Source: Aeromicrobium wangtongii
GTDB taxonomy: Bacteria; Actinomycetota; Actinomycetes; Propionibacteriales; Nocardioidaceae
Direction of reading: 5' to 3'
Assembly (NCBI RefSeq): GCF_024584515.1
Contig: NZ_CP102173.1
Span: 1,426,001 to 1,490,000 of the forward strand
Length of the DNA: 64,000 nt
The position numbers and the translations under genes are program-made. Positions within the stretch are counted from its first letter, which is position 1; the number at the start of each line of letters is the position of its first letter. The notes below the pieces were generated by a model. The model ran no database searches and had not been told where the DNA came from. It saw only the letters and a list, made by a program, of their open reading frames with translations. Positions 15,503-24,965 of this stretch are shown piece after piece.

Positions 15503-16528
15503 TCACAGCACGTCGTCGCGCCCGGCGGCGTGCAGCGCGTCGACCACGTCGCGCACCCGGGCTGCCTGCGCCAGCGGCACCACCAACAGTCCGTCGGGGG
15601 TGTCGATCACCGCGATGTCCGGCAGGCCGACCACAGCGACGGTACGACCCGAGGTCGTCTGGACGAAGGTGCCGGGGGAGTCGACCAGCAGGTGCTGGGC
15701 TCCGGTGGGCACCGCCGCGGCCAGCGCGGCCACATCGCCCATGTCCTCCCAGCCGAAGCTGGCCTCGACGGCGGCGATGCCACCCACGGTGGCCTCGGGC
15801 TCGACGATGCCGTGATCGACTGACCGCGGCGTCAGGGCCTGCCAGGCGGTGGCATCGTGCGGCGAATCGATCCACGCGGCAGCTGCGGCCAGGACCTCGG
15901 GGTGGTGACGCTCGACGGCGGCCAGCACCGTGGTGGCTCGGGCGGCGAAGATCGACGCGTTCCACCGGTGCCGACCGCCGGCCACGAACCCCTGCGCAAC
16001 CTCCAGGGGCGGCTTCTCGGTGAAGGACGAGACCGTCCCGCCGGGCCCAAGCTCGAGATAGCCGTGGGAGGTCGACGCGTACGTCGCGGGCATGCCGACC
16101 AGGCCGATGCGGTTCGTCCCGGCAGCGTCGACCGCGCGGCGCAGGGCGTCGGCGAACGCAGCGGTATCCGTCGCGTAGTTGTCGGCTGGAACGCTGACCA
16201 GGACCCCGCCGGGACTCGTGCGCTCGACATGGAGCGCTGCGAGTGTCAGCGCGGCCAACGAGTCGCGCGGCGCCGGCTCGACGAGAACGTGCGCGTTGCC
16301 AGGCCCCAGCGCCTCGCGCACGTGGTCGGCGTGCGCGGAACCTGTGACCACCAGCACATGGTCGCTGGGGACCACCCCCCGGCAACGGTCGACGGTGTCG
16401 ACGAGCGTCGACGGCCGGGTCGGGTCGAGCTCGAGCAGGAACTTGGGCCGTCGGCGGCGAGAGAGCGGCCACAAGCGGGTACCTGATCCGCCGGCGAGTG
16501 CCGCGACGAAGATCTCCGGAGCTGCCAC
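15503..16528 (-). CDS. manC: Mannose-1-phosphate guanylyltransferase (ManC-like)
   Basis: A 341-residue nucleotidyltransferase. The N-terminal signature ALAGGSGTRLWPLSRRRRPKFLLEL binds the nucleotide and metal. SVPADNY, SHGYLELGPGG, SFTEKP and RWNASIF are the further family motifs. It should make GDP-mannose from mannose 1-phosphate and GTP. It lacks the isomerase domain of long bifunctional ManC proteins. Because a heptose pathway is encoded in the same region without an obvious guanylyltransferase of its own, this enzyme or a relative could also activate heptose 1-phosphate; that is inference. The GTG start is taken at the first residue before the conserved strand; no strong ribosome site is seen. 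Confidence 0.85.
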   Translation of the reverse strand: MAAPEIFVAALAGGSGTRLWPLSRRRRPKFLLELDPTRPSTLVDTVDRCRGVVPSDHVLVVTGSAHADHVREALGPGNAHVLVEPAPRDSLAALTLAALHVERTSPGGVLVSVPADNYATDTAAFADALRRAVDAAGTNRIGLVGMPATYASTSHGYLELGPGGTVSSFTEKPPLEVAQGFVAGGRHRWNASIFAARATTVLAAVERHHPEVLAAAAAWIDSPHDATAWQALTPRSVDHGIVEPEATVGGIAAVEASFGWEDMGDVAALAAAVPTGAQHLLVDSPGTFVQTTSGRTVAVVGLPDIAVIDTPDGLLVVPLAQAARVRDVVDALHAAGRDDVL

Positions 16529-16536
16529 AGCAGTGC

Positions 16537-16878
16537 CTAGGACGCGGAGAGGATGTCCGCGCGCTTCTCCGTCCGCGTGGAGAAGCCGAAGAGACCAACG
16601 CCCACGGCAGCGATCATGAGGCCCAGGGCCAGGCAGGCGCCGGACCGCGCGCCGTACACGGTGTAGAGGTCCGTGCACTGGCTCAGCTTGAACGCGTCGG
16701 TGGGCGGGTTGAACCGGCTCCCGCAGGAGAACAGGCTGGTTCCCCCGAGCTGCACCACGATGGGGGTGAAGTAGAAGTACGCGGCGCCGACCAGGAAGGG
16801 GATCGCGAGGAGGAGGCAGATCTTGCTACCCGTCGTGAGGGTGCGCACCACACGGGTGTCCGCGTTCGTACCGGTCAT
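16537..16878 (-). CDS. Small membrane protein of unknown function
   Basis: A 113-residue protein with two hydrophobic helices, at about 20-40 and 80-98. The 40-residue loop between them holds cysteines at about 52 and 68 and probably lies outside, where a disulfide could form. I do not recognise a family. It ends eight bases before the guanylyltransferase gene on the same strand, so it is probably the first gene of that operon. It is divergent from the acyltransferase at 16928. Confidence 0.65.
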   Translation of the reverse strand: MTGTNADTRVVRTLTTGSKICLLLAIPFLVGAAYFYFTPIVVQLGGTSLFSCGSRFNPPTDAFKLSQCTDLYTVYGARSGACLALGLMIAAVGVGLFGFSTRTEKRADILSAS

Positions 16879-16897
16879 GCTGCGACCCTACCGTTGA

Positions 16898-16920
16898 GGT
16901 GGCCACCCGTGAGGTACCGT
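16898..16920 (+). promoter_or_regulatory. Divergent promoter region with palindrome and -10 box
   Basis: The 49-bp gap between two divergent genes contains the perfect 10-bp palindrome GGTGGCCACC (16898-16907) and TACCGT (16915-16920). The latter is exactly seven bases before the GTG of the acyltransferase gene, which has no ribosome site, so a leaderless transcript is likely. Confidence 0.4.
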
Positions 16921-16927
16921 CTGCTCC

Positions 16928-18868
16928 GTGACGGGAGATCGCAGGGCAGGCCTGGCCCCGTCATCGCCGGCCTATCGACCGGCCCTGGACGGCCTGCGGG
17001 CGGTCGCCGTCATCGCGGTGATCATCTTCCACGGTCCCATCTCTGTGCTGCCCGGAGGATGGCTCGGCGTCGACCTGTTCTTCGTCATCTCCGGCTTCCT
17101 CATCACGACGCTGCTGCTGACCGAGCGCGACCGGTGGGGCAGCACCGACTTCGTGAGCTTCTGGGCCGGGCGGGCTCGACGACTCTTCCCGGCGCTGGCA
17201 GTGATGATCGCGGTCGTCCTGCTGCTGAGCAGCGTGCTGACCATGCCGGCACGCCGCCCGGCGATCGGATCGGACGCCCTGGCAGCCATCGGCTACATCG
17301 CCAACTGGAACTTCCTGTCCAGCGGGGAGGCCTACTTCGGTGCGGTCACCGAGCCATCGCCCCTGCTGCACACGTGGTCGCTCGCGGTCGAGGAGCAGTT
17401 CTACATCGTCTTCCCGTTCATCGTGGTGCTGCTCACCCGGTTCTGCGGACGCCGGATGCGCGGGGTCGTCCTGGCCGCGGTCGCGATCCTCAGCGCCGCC
17501 TGGATGGCCTATCTCTACGATCCCGCTCTCCCGCCCGATCGGGTGTACTACGGCACGGACACGCGCGCGCACGAGCTGCTGATCGGTTCAGCGTGCGCCG
17601 CCCTCCTGCTGATCGACGAGCGGGTCACGCAGCGCGTGGCCGCTGCGTGCCGGTGGCTGGCCATCCCGGCCGTGCTGGTCGTCGTCGCGGCCTTCGTGGG
17701 ATGGGACGAGAGCCGGGCCTTCACGTTCCGCGGCGGCCTGGTCATCTTCTCCGTCCTGTCCGCGATCGTCATCGTGGCCTGCTGGACCCGGGCACCGGGC
17801 CGGTTGACGCAGGTGCTGGGCTCGACACCGATGCGGTCCATCGGCCTGATCAGCTATGGCCTCTACCTGTGGCACTGGCCCGTCATGGTGTTCCTGGACG
17901 AGGCGCGGGCGGGCTTCGGCGGCGTGGGACTGCTGCTGGTCCAGCTGGCGCTCACTGCTGTGGTCGCCGCGGCGTCGTACCGGTGGATCGAGATGCCGAT
18001 CCGCCGCAACGGCTGGTCGGCGCTGATTCCGCGCGACCGCCAGGCGGCCCGCGTGATCGTGCTCGCCACCGTGCCGGCGCTGGTCGTCGGCGCGATCGTG
18101 CTGCCCCAGTCGCCGTGGTACGTGCGTCCGGCCTCGGCGGGTCCCGGCGGAGACGTCCGAGTCGCCGCCGACGCACCGGGGTTCTCGCCCGCGCCCATGA
18201 CGCTGTACCTCCTTGGCGACTCCGTGCCGGCCGGCCTGACGGGGTACTTCCCGTCCGACCAGCACCCGAACATCGCCATCAGGTCCGCCGTCACCCCGGC
18301 GTGCCATGACCCGTTCCCGGGGCTGCGCGTGCTCGACGGCCGGGCCGGAGGTGACTTCCTCAAGTGTCCCGAGTTCGTCGACAGGCTCGGCAGCGAGATC
18401 ACGGATGCCCAACCCGACGTGGTGGCCTTCTTCGTGACCCAGAGCATGGTGTTCGACCGTGAGCTGGACGACCGGGTCATCCCCGCCGGCACGCCCGAGT
18501 ACCGCCGCTTCATCACCAAGAGCCTCACCGAGCTGCACGAGCGGGTGATGAGCTCGGGCGCCAAGAACTTCGCCGTCGTCACGTTGGCGTGCCACCAGCT
18601 CCCCGCACGGGAGGGCGACTACGTCGAGCGGCTCAACGACAACCGCCGGGTGCGGTGGATCAACGACGTGACCGTCGACTGGGCCCGGGCCCACGACGTC
18701 CCCGTCATCGACCAGAACGCCTTGCTGTGCGCCGGTGGGGCGTTCCACGACACGATCAACGGTCGCCAGATGTACGAGGACCACATCCACTTCAGCCCCG
18801 AGGGCTCCCGGGAGCTCTGGAAATGGCTGGCCCCGAAGCTCAGCGCCGTCGCCGGGGGAGCTGCGTAG
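16928..18868 (+). CDS. Membrane O-acyltransferase with SGNH domain (OafA-like)
   Basis: A 646-residue fusion. Residues about 15-395 are an acyltransferase-3 membrane domain with about 10-11 helices, opening with PALDGLRAVAVIAVIIFHG (the HG motif) and containing GVDLFFVISGFLIT and SLAVEEQFYIVFPF. Residues about 420-646 form an outward SGNH hydrolase domain, with GDS at 430-432 and the paired D618/H621 in EDHIHFSP. Such enzymes move an acyl group across the membrane and place it on a surface sugar. Start GTG is preceded by a leaderless-type -10 box. The stop codon overlaps the next gene by one base. Confidence 0.88.
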   Translation: MTGDRRAGLAPSSPAYRPALDGLRAVAVIAVIIFHGPISVLPGGWLGVDLFFVISGFLITTLLLTERDRWGSTDFVSFWAGRARRLFPALAVMIAVVLLLSSVLTMPARRPAIGSDALAAIGYIANWNFLSSGEAYFGAVTEPSPLLHTWSLAVEEQFYIVFPFIVVLLTRFCGRRMRGVVLAAVAILSAAWMAYLYDPALPPDRVYYGTDTRAHELLIGSACAALLLIDERVTQRVAAACRWLAIPAVLVVVAAFVGWDESRAFTFRGGLVIFSVLSAIVIVACWTRAPGRLTQVLGSTPMRSIGLISYGLYLWHWPVMVFLDEARAGFGGVGLLLVQLALTAVVAAASYRWIEMPIRRNGWSALIPRDRQAARVIVLATVPALVVGAIVLPQSPWYVRPASAGPGGDVRVAADAPGFSPAPMTLYLLGDSVPAGLTGYFPSDQHPNIAIRSAVTPACHDPFPGLRVLDGRAGGDFLKCPEFVDRLGSEITDAQPDVVAFFVTQSMVFDRELDDRVIPAGTPEYRRFITKSLTELHERVMSSGAKNFAVVTLACHQLPAREGDYVERLNDNRRVRWINDVTVDWARAHDVPVIDQNALLCAGGAFHDTINGRQMYEDHIHFSPEGSRELWKWLAPKLSAVAGGAA

Positions 18869-21800
18869 TGGCGCGACCGATCACGTCCGCGGACGTCCGC
18901 GCCTGGGCCCGCGGCACGTCGGCCTACTGGACCACGGTGACGGTGTCGCTGGTGGTGCTGGCGGTCGTCGTTTTCCGCAACGGCGGCGACACCGTCTACT
19001 TCGACACCCGCCCGGACTTCTACCTCGAGCCATGGCGGACGCTCACCCGCTTCTACTCGGCGTGGACGTCCACGCCGTACCTCGGCAACCCGAACTACCA
19101 CACGGGCGCCATCACGTCCGTCGCCCCGCTGGCGGCCCTGAGCGCACTCGGCCTGACGCCCGGGGGCGTGTTCAAGACGTGGCACTTCATCCTGCTCGTG
19201 CTGGCGGCGTGGGGGACCACCCGCCTGGTGCGTCATCTGCTGCCGGAGCTGTCCCGGTACGCGGCACTGTTCGCCGGTGTCGTGTACATCGCCAACCCGT
19301 GGGCGATCGACGGTGCCTCCGTCCTGCCGATCGCCCTGTCGCTGGCGCTGTTCCCATGGCAGATCCTGTTCCTGATCAGGGCATTCGAGGACCCGAGGTC
19401 GTGGCGCTGGCCCGCACTGTTCGGCTTCACGTTCTTCGCCATGGCGGGGTCGAACGCCGCTGTCCAGCCGTTGTTCGGCCTGGTCGCGGTACCGATCATC
19501 GCCCTCTACGCGCGGCACGCGTTCGCGCTGCGGTGGCGTGACGTCGCCGCCCCGGTCGGCAAGTGCGCCCTGTTCGTCGTGGTGCTCTCGGCGTACTGGC
19601 TGCCGGCGACCTTCGCCGCCGGCCGCGCCGGTTCTGCCCATGCGGACACCACGGAGACGTTGGCCGGCATCTCGGCCACCTCGTCGTTCGCCGAGGTGCT
19701 GCGCGGCCTGGGGTTCTGGCCCCTCTACGGCGGCGACGCCCGAGGCCCATGGATCGGCGCCCACACGTCCTACGTCGACAACGGTCCGGTCGTGGTGGCG
19801 ACCTTCCTCGCTGCAGGGCTCGCGCTCCTGTCGCTGCTCGCGGTGCGCACGCGGGTGCGCCGGCTGCTGATCGTCATGGTGGTCGCCGCGGCCGTCCTGA
19901 TGGTCGGGTCCCACCCGTGGTCGTCGCCGTCGCCATTCGGTCGTGCCCTGCGATGGACGTTCGAGAACGTCCCGCTGACCGTGCTGTTCCGCACGACCAA
20001 CAAGGTCGGCATGGTGCTGGTGCTCGCCCTCGCGGTCGCCTCGGCGGCCGGCGTCGCCTGGTTGTTCAGGCACGTGCGTCGTACGTGGCTGACCGCGCCG
20101 CTGCTGCTGCTCGTCATGATCGGCATGTCGTTCCCGGCCTGGCAGGGCAATCTGTACGCGTCCGAGTGGCCGATCCCCAGCTACTGGAAGCAGGCCGGCC
20201 ACCACCTCGACCAGGGCCCCGCCGACCAGCGCACCCTGGTCATGCCCGGATACGTCACGGCGACCTATCGCTGGCGTGGCTCCGGTCGCCCGGACGAGCT
20301 GCTCTACGGCCTCACCGAGCGCAACGTGGTGGTCCCGTCCGCCGTGCAGAACACGACGCCGGCCGCCTACAACTTCATGTCCGCCCTGGACGAGACGTTC
20401 CAGAGCAGCACCGGCCCGAAGACGTCGCTGTCGGCCTTTTCGCGTCTTCTCGGAGCCGAGCAGGTGCTGGTCCGGCACGACTGGGACTGGGAGACCGTCG
20501 GCGGCATCCGACCGTCGGGCGTCGATCGCATCATCAGCGCCGACGACGGCTTGACCGCCATCACCAACTTCGGCCGGCCCGGCGAGAACGTGCAGGGCCC
20601 CGGCCAGAAGCCGGACGGGTTCTTCGAGAAGTTCGTCCCGCCGCTCCAGCTGTACGGGGTGTCGGACGCTCCCGGGATGGTGCGCGCCGAGGCCCAGGCC
20701 GCGACGACCGTCGTGGCCGGCGACGGTTGGGCGGTCCCGGCCATGGAGCGAGCGGGGGTGCTGCGTCAGGACGCGCCCTTCCGGTACGCGCACGACCTGT
20801 CACCGAAGCAGCTCGCCTCGCTCCTGGGGCAGAACCATCAGATCGTCGTCACCGACACCAACCGCCGACGCACCATCGTGCCGAACACCGTCACCCACGG
20901 CAATGGACGTCTGCTCGCCGCCGACGAGCCGTTGACGGGGGCCACGCGCACCCTGGGCACGGACGCCGCCGACCAGACGGTCCTGGCCACGGGCCGGGTC
21001 CGGGCCACCGAGAAGCTCAGCGCCACGATGCCCGAGCACCTCCCGGGATCGAGCCCCGCCAACGTCCTGGACGGCGACGCCGGCACGGCGTGGCTGGCCG
21101 GTGACGGGATCTCGGCACTCGGCAGCAGCCTCACGCTCCGCCTGCCTGAGCCGCGTCAGCTCGGCAAGGTCACGATCGACCAGGCGGTGCTGGGCGGCGC
21201 GATCATCCGCTGGGTCGAGGTCCGCGCGGGCGGCCAGACACGACGCGTTGACCTCTCGATGGGGTCGGGCATCGCCGACTTCGGCGACCTGGTCACGGAC
21301 CGGCTCCGCATCAAGGTCGTCGCGCTGGACGGGTTCGGCGACAACGTCCTCGGGCTGTCCGAGGTGTCGGTGGCCGGGGTGAAGGTCACGCCCCGCGCGA
21401 AGCTCCCGACCACGGTCGACGACCTGTACGCCAAGCTCTCGTCCACCGAGCAGGCGAAGTTCCGTCAGACACCGTTGCAGATCCTCATGACCCGCGCGCG
21501 CGGAGCGAACGGCATCGACGACGAGGCCGACCTGAAGCGGGAGTTCACCACGCCCACGTCCCGCGAGTTCCGTGTGAGGGCCGTGGCGCACATCGACACC
21601 TCGCGCGAGGACCTCCTGGACCGGGCCGCGGGCGTCCCGGTCGGGGCGAAGGCCAGCAGCGTGTTCATGAACAATCCCGACCTGCGGGCGTCCAATGCCT
21701 TCGACGGCAACGGCTTCACCGGCTGGCTGACCGGCGGCGTGCTCAAGGGGTCGATGATCGAGCAGCGCGGGCGCGAGCGGGATCTGTCGAGCATCTCCTT

Positions 21801-22947
21801 CACCCAGAAGGCGTGGACCGAGGAGGGCCCCACCAACTGGATCACCGCCATCGACGTCTACGTCGACGGTCAGAAGGTCCGCACCGCCTCGGTGGGCCGT
21901 GACACGACCGAGATCCGGCTGGCGGGCGAGGGGCAGTCCCTGCGTGGCCGCACGCTTGCGATCGTCGTGGCGGCCGACACCGATCCGTCCATCGCGACAT
22001 CGCCGACCGTCACCGAGATCGACACCGGCCTGCGGGCCAAGGCCGACCCTGCTGCGGCGAAGGACGCCTGCATCGACATCGCGATGGTGGACGGCAAGCC
22101 GCTGTCGATGCGGCTGCGCGATGCCGCGCAGAGCGAATGGGTCGCGTGCGGGGGCCGGATGTCGCTGTCGGCCGGCACCCACCAGGTCACGCCGATCGAC
22201 CCGAGCATCACCGTGGACTCGCTCGACCTCCTCAGCGCGGACGAGCCGTCGGCGGAGCCGGTAGTGCCCGCCCCCGGACTGACCTTCACCAGCGATCGCG
22301 GGTCGCACGTGACCGCCTCGGTGGGTGCCAGCCTCGGAGACGATCCGTACGTGCTCGTGCTGAGCCAGGCGTTCGACGACCGGTGGCGCGCCTCCATCGA
22401 CGGCAAGAGCCTCGGCAAGCCCTTCCTCGTCGACGGCCATGCGATGGGATGGACGATCGACCAGCCCGGCTCCCACGTGGTCGAGCTCGACTTCGGGCCG
22501 CAGGCCGGGACGAACATCGGTGCAGCCGTCACGGGCGCGGGCCTGCTGGCCGTCGCTGCGCTCGTCGTCGTGCCGTGGCGGCGCCGTGGGGCCCAGCCTC
22601 GACGAGAGCCCGCGCGCCGACGCCTGCGGGTGTCGCCTGCCGTCCCCTGGTTGGGCTTCCTCGCGGGGGCCTACCTGCTGGCGTCGTGGACCGGTCTGGT
22701 CGCGGCGGTCGTCCTGGCCGGCTGGCACTGGTTCCGGGCTCCCGACCCGCGGATCGTCGCGGTCGCAGGAGCGGCGCTCGTCGCCGCGGCCGGCATCGTG
22801 ACGGTGGTCTACCTCGGGGTCCCCGGCGACTTCTCCTACGTCTCCGCCGGAACCTGGACCAATGCCCTGGCGACGATCGGTCTGGTCCTCGTGGTGCTGG
22901 GCGCATGGCGCCACCGGTCCGGTGCACAGGCTGATGCTGACGACTGA
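18868..22947 (+). CDS. AftD-like alpha-(1->3)-arabinofuranosyltransferase (DUF3367), copy 1
   Basis: A 1359-residue giant membrane glycosyltransferase of the GT-C type. About 11 helices lie within residues 20-430, with an early acidic motif YFDTRPDFYLEPW in the first outward loop, where the catalytic Asp of this family is found. The long outward part has two discoidin-like carbohydrate-binding modules, near residues 715-830 and 920-1020 (NVLDGDAGTAWLAGDG, NAFDGNGFTGWLTGG). The C-terminus has four more helices. Mycobacterial AftD adds arabinofuranose from decaprenyl-phospho-arabinose to cell-wall arabinan. The actual sugar here is unknown. The GTG start overlaps the preceding stop by one base and the next gene by 14. 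Confidence 0.85.
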   Translation: MARPITSADVRAWARGTSAYWTTVTVSLVVLAVVVFRNGGDTVYFDTRPDFYLEPWRTLTRFYSAWTSTPYLGNPNYHTGAITSVAPLAALSALGLTPGGVFKTWHFILLVLAAWGTTRLVRHLLPELSRYAALFAGVVYIANPWAIDGASVLPIALSLALFPWQILFLIRAFEDPRSWRWPALFGFTFFAMAGSNAAVQPLFGLVAVPIIALYARHAFALRWRDVAAPVGKCALFVVVLSAYWLPATFAAGRAGSAHADTTETLAGISATSSFAEVLRGLGFWPLYGGDARGPWIGAHTSYVDNGPVVVATFLAAGLALLSLLAVRTRVRRLLIVMVVAAAVLMVGSHPWSSPSPFGRALRWTFENVPLTVLFRTTNKVGMVLVLALAVASAAGVAWLFRHVRRTWLTAPLLLLVMIGMSFPAWQGNLYASEWPIPSYWKQAGHHLDQGPADQRTLVMPGYVTATYRWRGSGRPDELLYGLTERNVVVPSAVQNTTPAAYNFMSALDETFQSSTGPKTSLSAFSRLLGAEQVLVRHDWDWETVGGIRPSGVDRIISADDGLTAITNFGRPGENVQGPGQKPDGFFEKFVPPLQLYGVSDAPGMVRAEAQAATTVVAGDGWAVPAMERAGVLRQDAPFRYAHDLSPKQLASLLGQNHQIVVTDTNRRRTIVPNTVTHGNGRLLAADEPLTGATRTLGTDAADQTVLATGRVRATEKLSATMPEHLPGSSPANVLDGDAGTAWLAGDGISALGSSLTLRLPEPRQLGKVTIDQAVLGGAIIRWVEVRAGGQTRRVDLSMGSGIADFGDLVTDRLRIKVVALDGFGDNVLGLSEVSVAGVKVTPRAKLPTTVDDLYAKLSSTEQAKFRQTPLQILMTRARGANGIDDEADLKREFTTPTSREFRVRAVAHIDTSREDLLDRAAGVPVGAKASSVFMNNPDLRASNAFDGNGFTGWLTGGVLKGSMIEQRGRERDLSSISFTQKAWTEEGPTNWITAIDVYVDGQKVRTASVGRDTTEIRLAGEGQSLRGRTLAIVVAADTDPSIATSPTVTEIDTGLRAKADPAAAKDACIDIAMVDGKPLSMRLRDAAQSEWVACGGRMSLSAGTHQVTPIDPSITVDSLDLLSADEPSAEPVVPAPGLTFTSDRGSHVTASVGASLGDDPYVLVLSQAFDDRWRASIDGKSLGKPFLVDGHAMGWTIDQPGSHVVELDFGPQAGTNIGAAVTGAGLLAVAALVVVPWRRRGAQPRREPARRRLRVSPAVPWLGFLAGAYLLASWTGLVAAVVLAGWHWFRAPDPRIVAVAGAALVAAAGIVTVVYLGVPGDFSYVSAGTWTNALATIGLVLVVLGAWRHRSGAQADADD

Positions 22948-24661
22948 GCAGGGGACGCGCGGCCCCGCCCTCGTGGGTGGTGCCACCGGTCTGCTGGTCG
23001 GCGTCGTGCTGCTCAACGCCGTGCTTCTGCCCGGCTACACGTGGATCTACGACATGGTCTTCGTGCCCGACCTGCCGTGGTCGGACCGCACGCTGGGCAT
23101 CGACGGATCCGTCCCGCGCGCGGTGCCGACGGACGCCGTGGTCGCCCTGCTGGACCAGGTGCTGCCCGGGGACGTGGTGCAGGCCGGTTTGTTGCTGGCG
23201 GTCTTCGTCGTCGTGGGTGCCGGATGCGGCCGACTGTGCCTGACCCGGCCGGGCGCTGCCGCTGCCGCTGTCGCTGCGTGCTGGAACCCGTACGTCGTCG
23301 AGCGCCTGATCATCGGTCACTGGAGCTTCCTGCTCGGCTACGCCACCTTGCCGTGGATCCACTCCGCCGGACGCGATCTCGCGAGCGGGCACCGGGGCGC
23401 GGGCCGCCGTCTGGCCGGCTGGCTCGCGCTGGCCGGGCTGGCCGGATCCACCTCGGCGGTCATCGCGGCACTGACCGCCGTCGTCGCGGTGTCGTGGGCC
23501 TGGGGCGGCGGGACGGCCGCAGTCGTCCGACGCGTCGGCCTGGTGCTCGGTGTGACGGCTGCCGTGGCCGCGGCCTGGCTGATTCCGTCCCTGACGCGAC
23601 CCGGCGGCCTGCCGGCCGACCCGGCGGGGGTCGAGGCGTTCGCCGCGCATGCCGACACGCCGTGGGGCACGTGGGTCAGCCTGCTGACGTCCGGCGGCAT
23701 CTGGCACTCGCCCAGCTGGCCGGGCTCTCGCGGTTCCGCACTGGTGACCGGCTTCGCGCTGGTGATGGTGATCTTCGTGGTGGTGACCTGCCTTCGCTCG
23801 CGGTACCGGGGCCGGATCGCGCCCCTGGCCGTCGTGGGGGCGATCGGCCTCCTGGTGGCGGGGGCCTCCGCGCTGCCGGCGGGCGAGGCGCTGGTGACGT
23901 GGCTCGTGACGAACGTGCCGGGCGCGGGCCTGGTGCGGGACAGCCAGAAGTTCGTGGCGCCGTTCGCGCTGCTCGTCGCGGTCGCGGCGGGCAGCGTCGT
24001 CGACCTGCTGAACCGTCCTGCGGCCCAGCAGTCCCGCCAGGCGCGGGACCGGCGCCGGATCCTGGCCGCCGTGGTGCTGGTCGCACCGATCGTGGCGATG
24101 CCGGACGCGCCATTCGCGGCAGGAGCGTCCATGGGATCGGTGGAGATCTCCCAGGACCTCTTGCGGGCCCGGGACTTCCTCGAGGCGGCACCTCCCGGTG
24201 ATGTGGCGGTGCTGCCTTGGTCGACGTACCGGCGATTCGACTGGAACGACGACCGGGTCTCGCTGGATCCCTGGAACAGGTTGCTCGACCGACGGGTGAT
24301 CGTCGACGACGACCTGCCCCTGTCGCGAGTGACGGTCGAGGGTGAGGATCCCGCGGCTGCGGCGATCGAGGCGGCCCTCGCCGACCCGGAGGCCGACCTG
24401 CCCGCGGCCCTTCGCGCGCAGGGCGTGCGGTGGGTCGTGCTGCTCCGGGACCAGCCGGGTGCCGCGGCAGCCGAGGAAAGACTCGGCGGTGGCTCGGCGG
24501 TGCGTCGCTTCGGCTCGGTGCTGATCCAGGACCTCGGGCCGGGGGACACTGACGGCGTGGCGCGCACGTCCGTCGTGCCGGCCGTCATCACGGGAGTGGC
24601 CGCGCTGGTCGCGCTCCTGGCATGGGCATCCGTGGGGATCACGTCGCGCCGCAGGTCGTGA
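22934..24661 (+). CDS. Polytopic membrane protein, probably GT-C-like
   Basis: A 575-residue protein with about 12 hydrophobic segments, then an outward region of about 130 residues and a last helix at about 545-565. The first loop contains YTWIYDMVFVPDLPW, with an Asp after the first helix, and NPYVVERLIIGHWSFLLGYATLPW follows. This layout resembles GT-C glycosyltransferases that use polyprenyl-phosphate sugars, but no named family is recognised. It is translationally coupled to the AftD-like gene (14-base overlap) and probably works on the same glycan. A GTG four codons upstream is an alternative start. Confidence 0.7.
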   Translation: MLTTEQGTRGPALVGGATGLLVGVVLLNAVLLPGYTWIYDMVFVPDLPWSDRTLGIDGSVPRAVPTDAVVALLDQVLPGDVVQAGLLLAVFVVVGAGCGRLCLTRPGAAAAAVAACWNPYVVERLIIGHWSFLLGYATLPWIHSAGRDLASGHRGAGRRLAGWLALAGLAGSTSAVIAALTAVVAVSWAWGGGTAAVVRRVGLVLGVTAAVAAAWLIPSLTRPGGLPADPAGVEAFAAHADTPWGTWVSLLTSGGIWHSPSWPGSRGSALVTGFALVMVIFVVVTCLRSRYRGRIAPLAVVGAIGLLVAGASALPAGEALVTWLVTNVPGAGLVRDSQKFVAPFALLVAVAAGSVVDLLNRPAAQQSRQARDRRRILAAVVLVAPIVAMPDAPFAAGASMGSVEISQDLLRARDFLEAAPPGDVAVLPWSTYRRFDWNDDRVSLDPWNRLLDRRVIVDDDLPLSRVTVEGEDPAAAAIEAALADPEADLPAALRAQGVRWVVLLRDQPGAAAAEERLGGGSAVRRFGSVLIQDLGPGDTDGVARTSVVPAVITGVAALVALLAWASVGITSRRRS

Positions 24662-24691
24662 GTGTTTTCCGCCACAGGTGAGCCGCTGTGA

Positions 24692-24700
24692 TGCTATGCT
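24692..24700 (+). promoter_or_regulatory. Extended -10 promoter of the DUF2613 gene
   Basis: TGCTATGCT fits the extended -10 pattern TGNTANNNT. It lies 18 bases before a strong ribosome site GGAGGG (24718-24723), with the GTG start seven bases after that. The leader shares the string GTCGTGGAGGGA and the same spacing with the gene at 36054. Confidence 0.5.
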
Positions 24701-24730
24701 CGGGCTCTATTCGTCGTGGAGGGAAAACAC

Positions 24731-24874
24731 GTGCTTTCATCAATTTCGACAGCAGTCATCGCAGCCGTCGTGGGCGGAGGGCTCGCCGCCGTGGCAGCAT
24801 TCGGCGTCGTGGCGAGCCAGGAGTCCGCTGGTTCCGACGCTGTCGACTCCAGCTCCATCAGCTACGACGGCTGA
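24731..24874 (+). CDS. DUF2613 family small membrane protein
   Basis: A 47-residue protein. One hydrophobic helix (AVIAAVVGGGLAAVAAFGVVA) is followed by a short polar, Ser/Asp-rich tail that is probably outside. Length, the Gly-rich helix and position match the actinobacterial DUF2613 family as I recall it. Function is unknown. It has a full-strength ribosome site, its own extended -10 promoter and a very strong terminator, so a stand-alone small gene is well supported. It lies after the AftD-like operon and is convergent with the glycosyltransferase gene. Confidence 0.75.
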   Translation: MLSSISTAVIAAVVGGGLAAVAAFGVVASQESAGSDAVDSSSISYDG

Positions 24875-24908
24875 GTCCCAGCGCCAGTCGCTCCACCAGC
24901 AGACGTGC

Positions 24909-24943
24909 AAAGCGCCGTTCTCCCACTGGGAGAACGGCGCTTT
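24909..24943. terminator. Bidirectional terminator
   Basis: A 16-bp perfect stem (AAAGCGCCGTTCTCCC and its complement) with a 3-base loop is flanked by A and T runs on both sides. It lies between the DUF2613 gene and the convergent glycosyltransferase gene, and can serve both. Confidence 0.9.
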
Positions 24944-24965
24944 CGTCGTTGATGCGGCACTCGGT

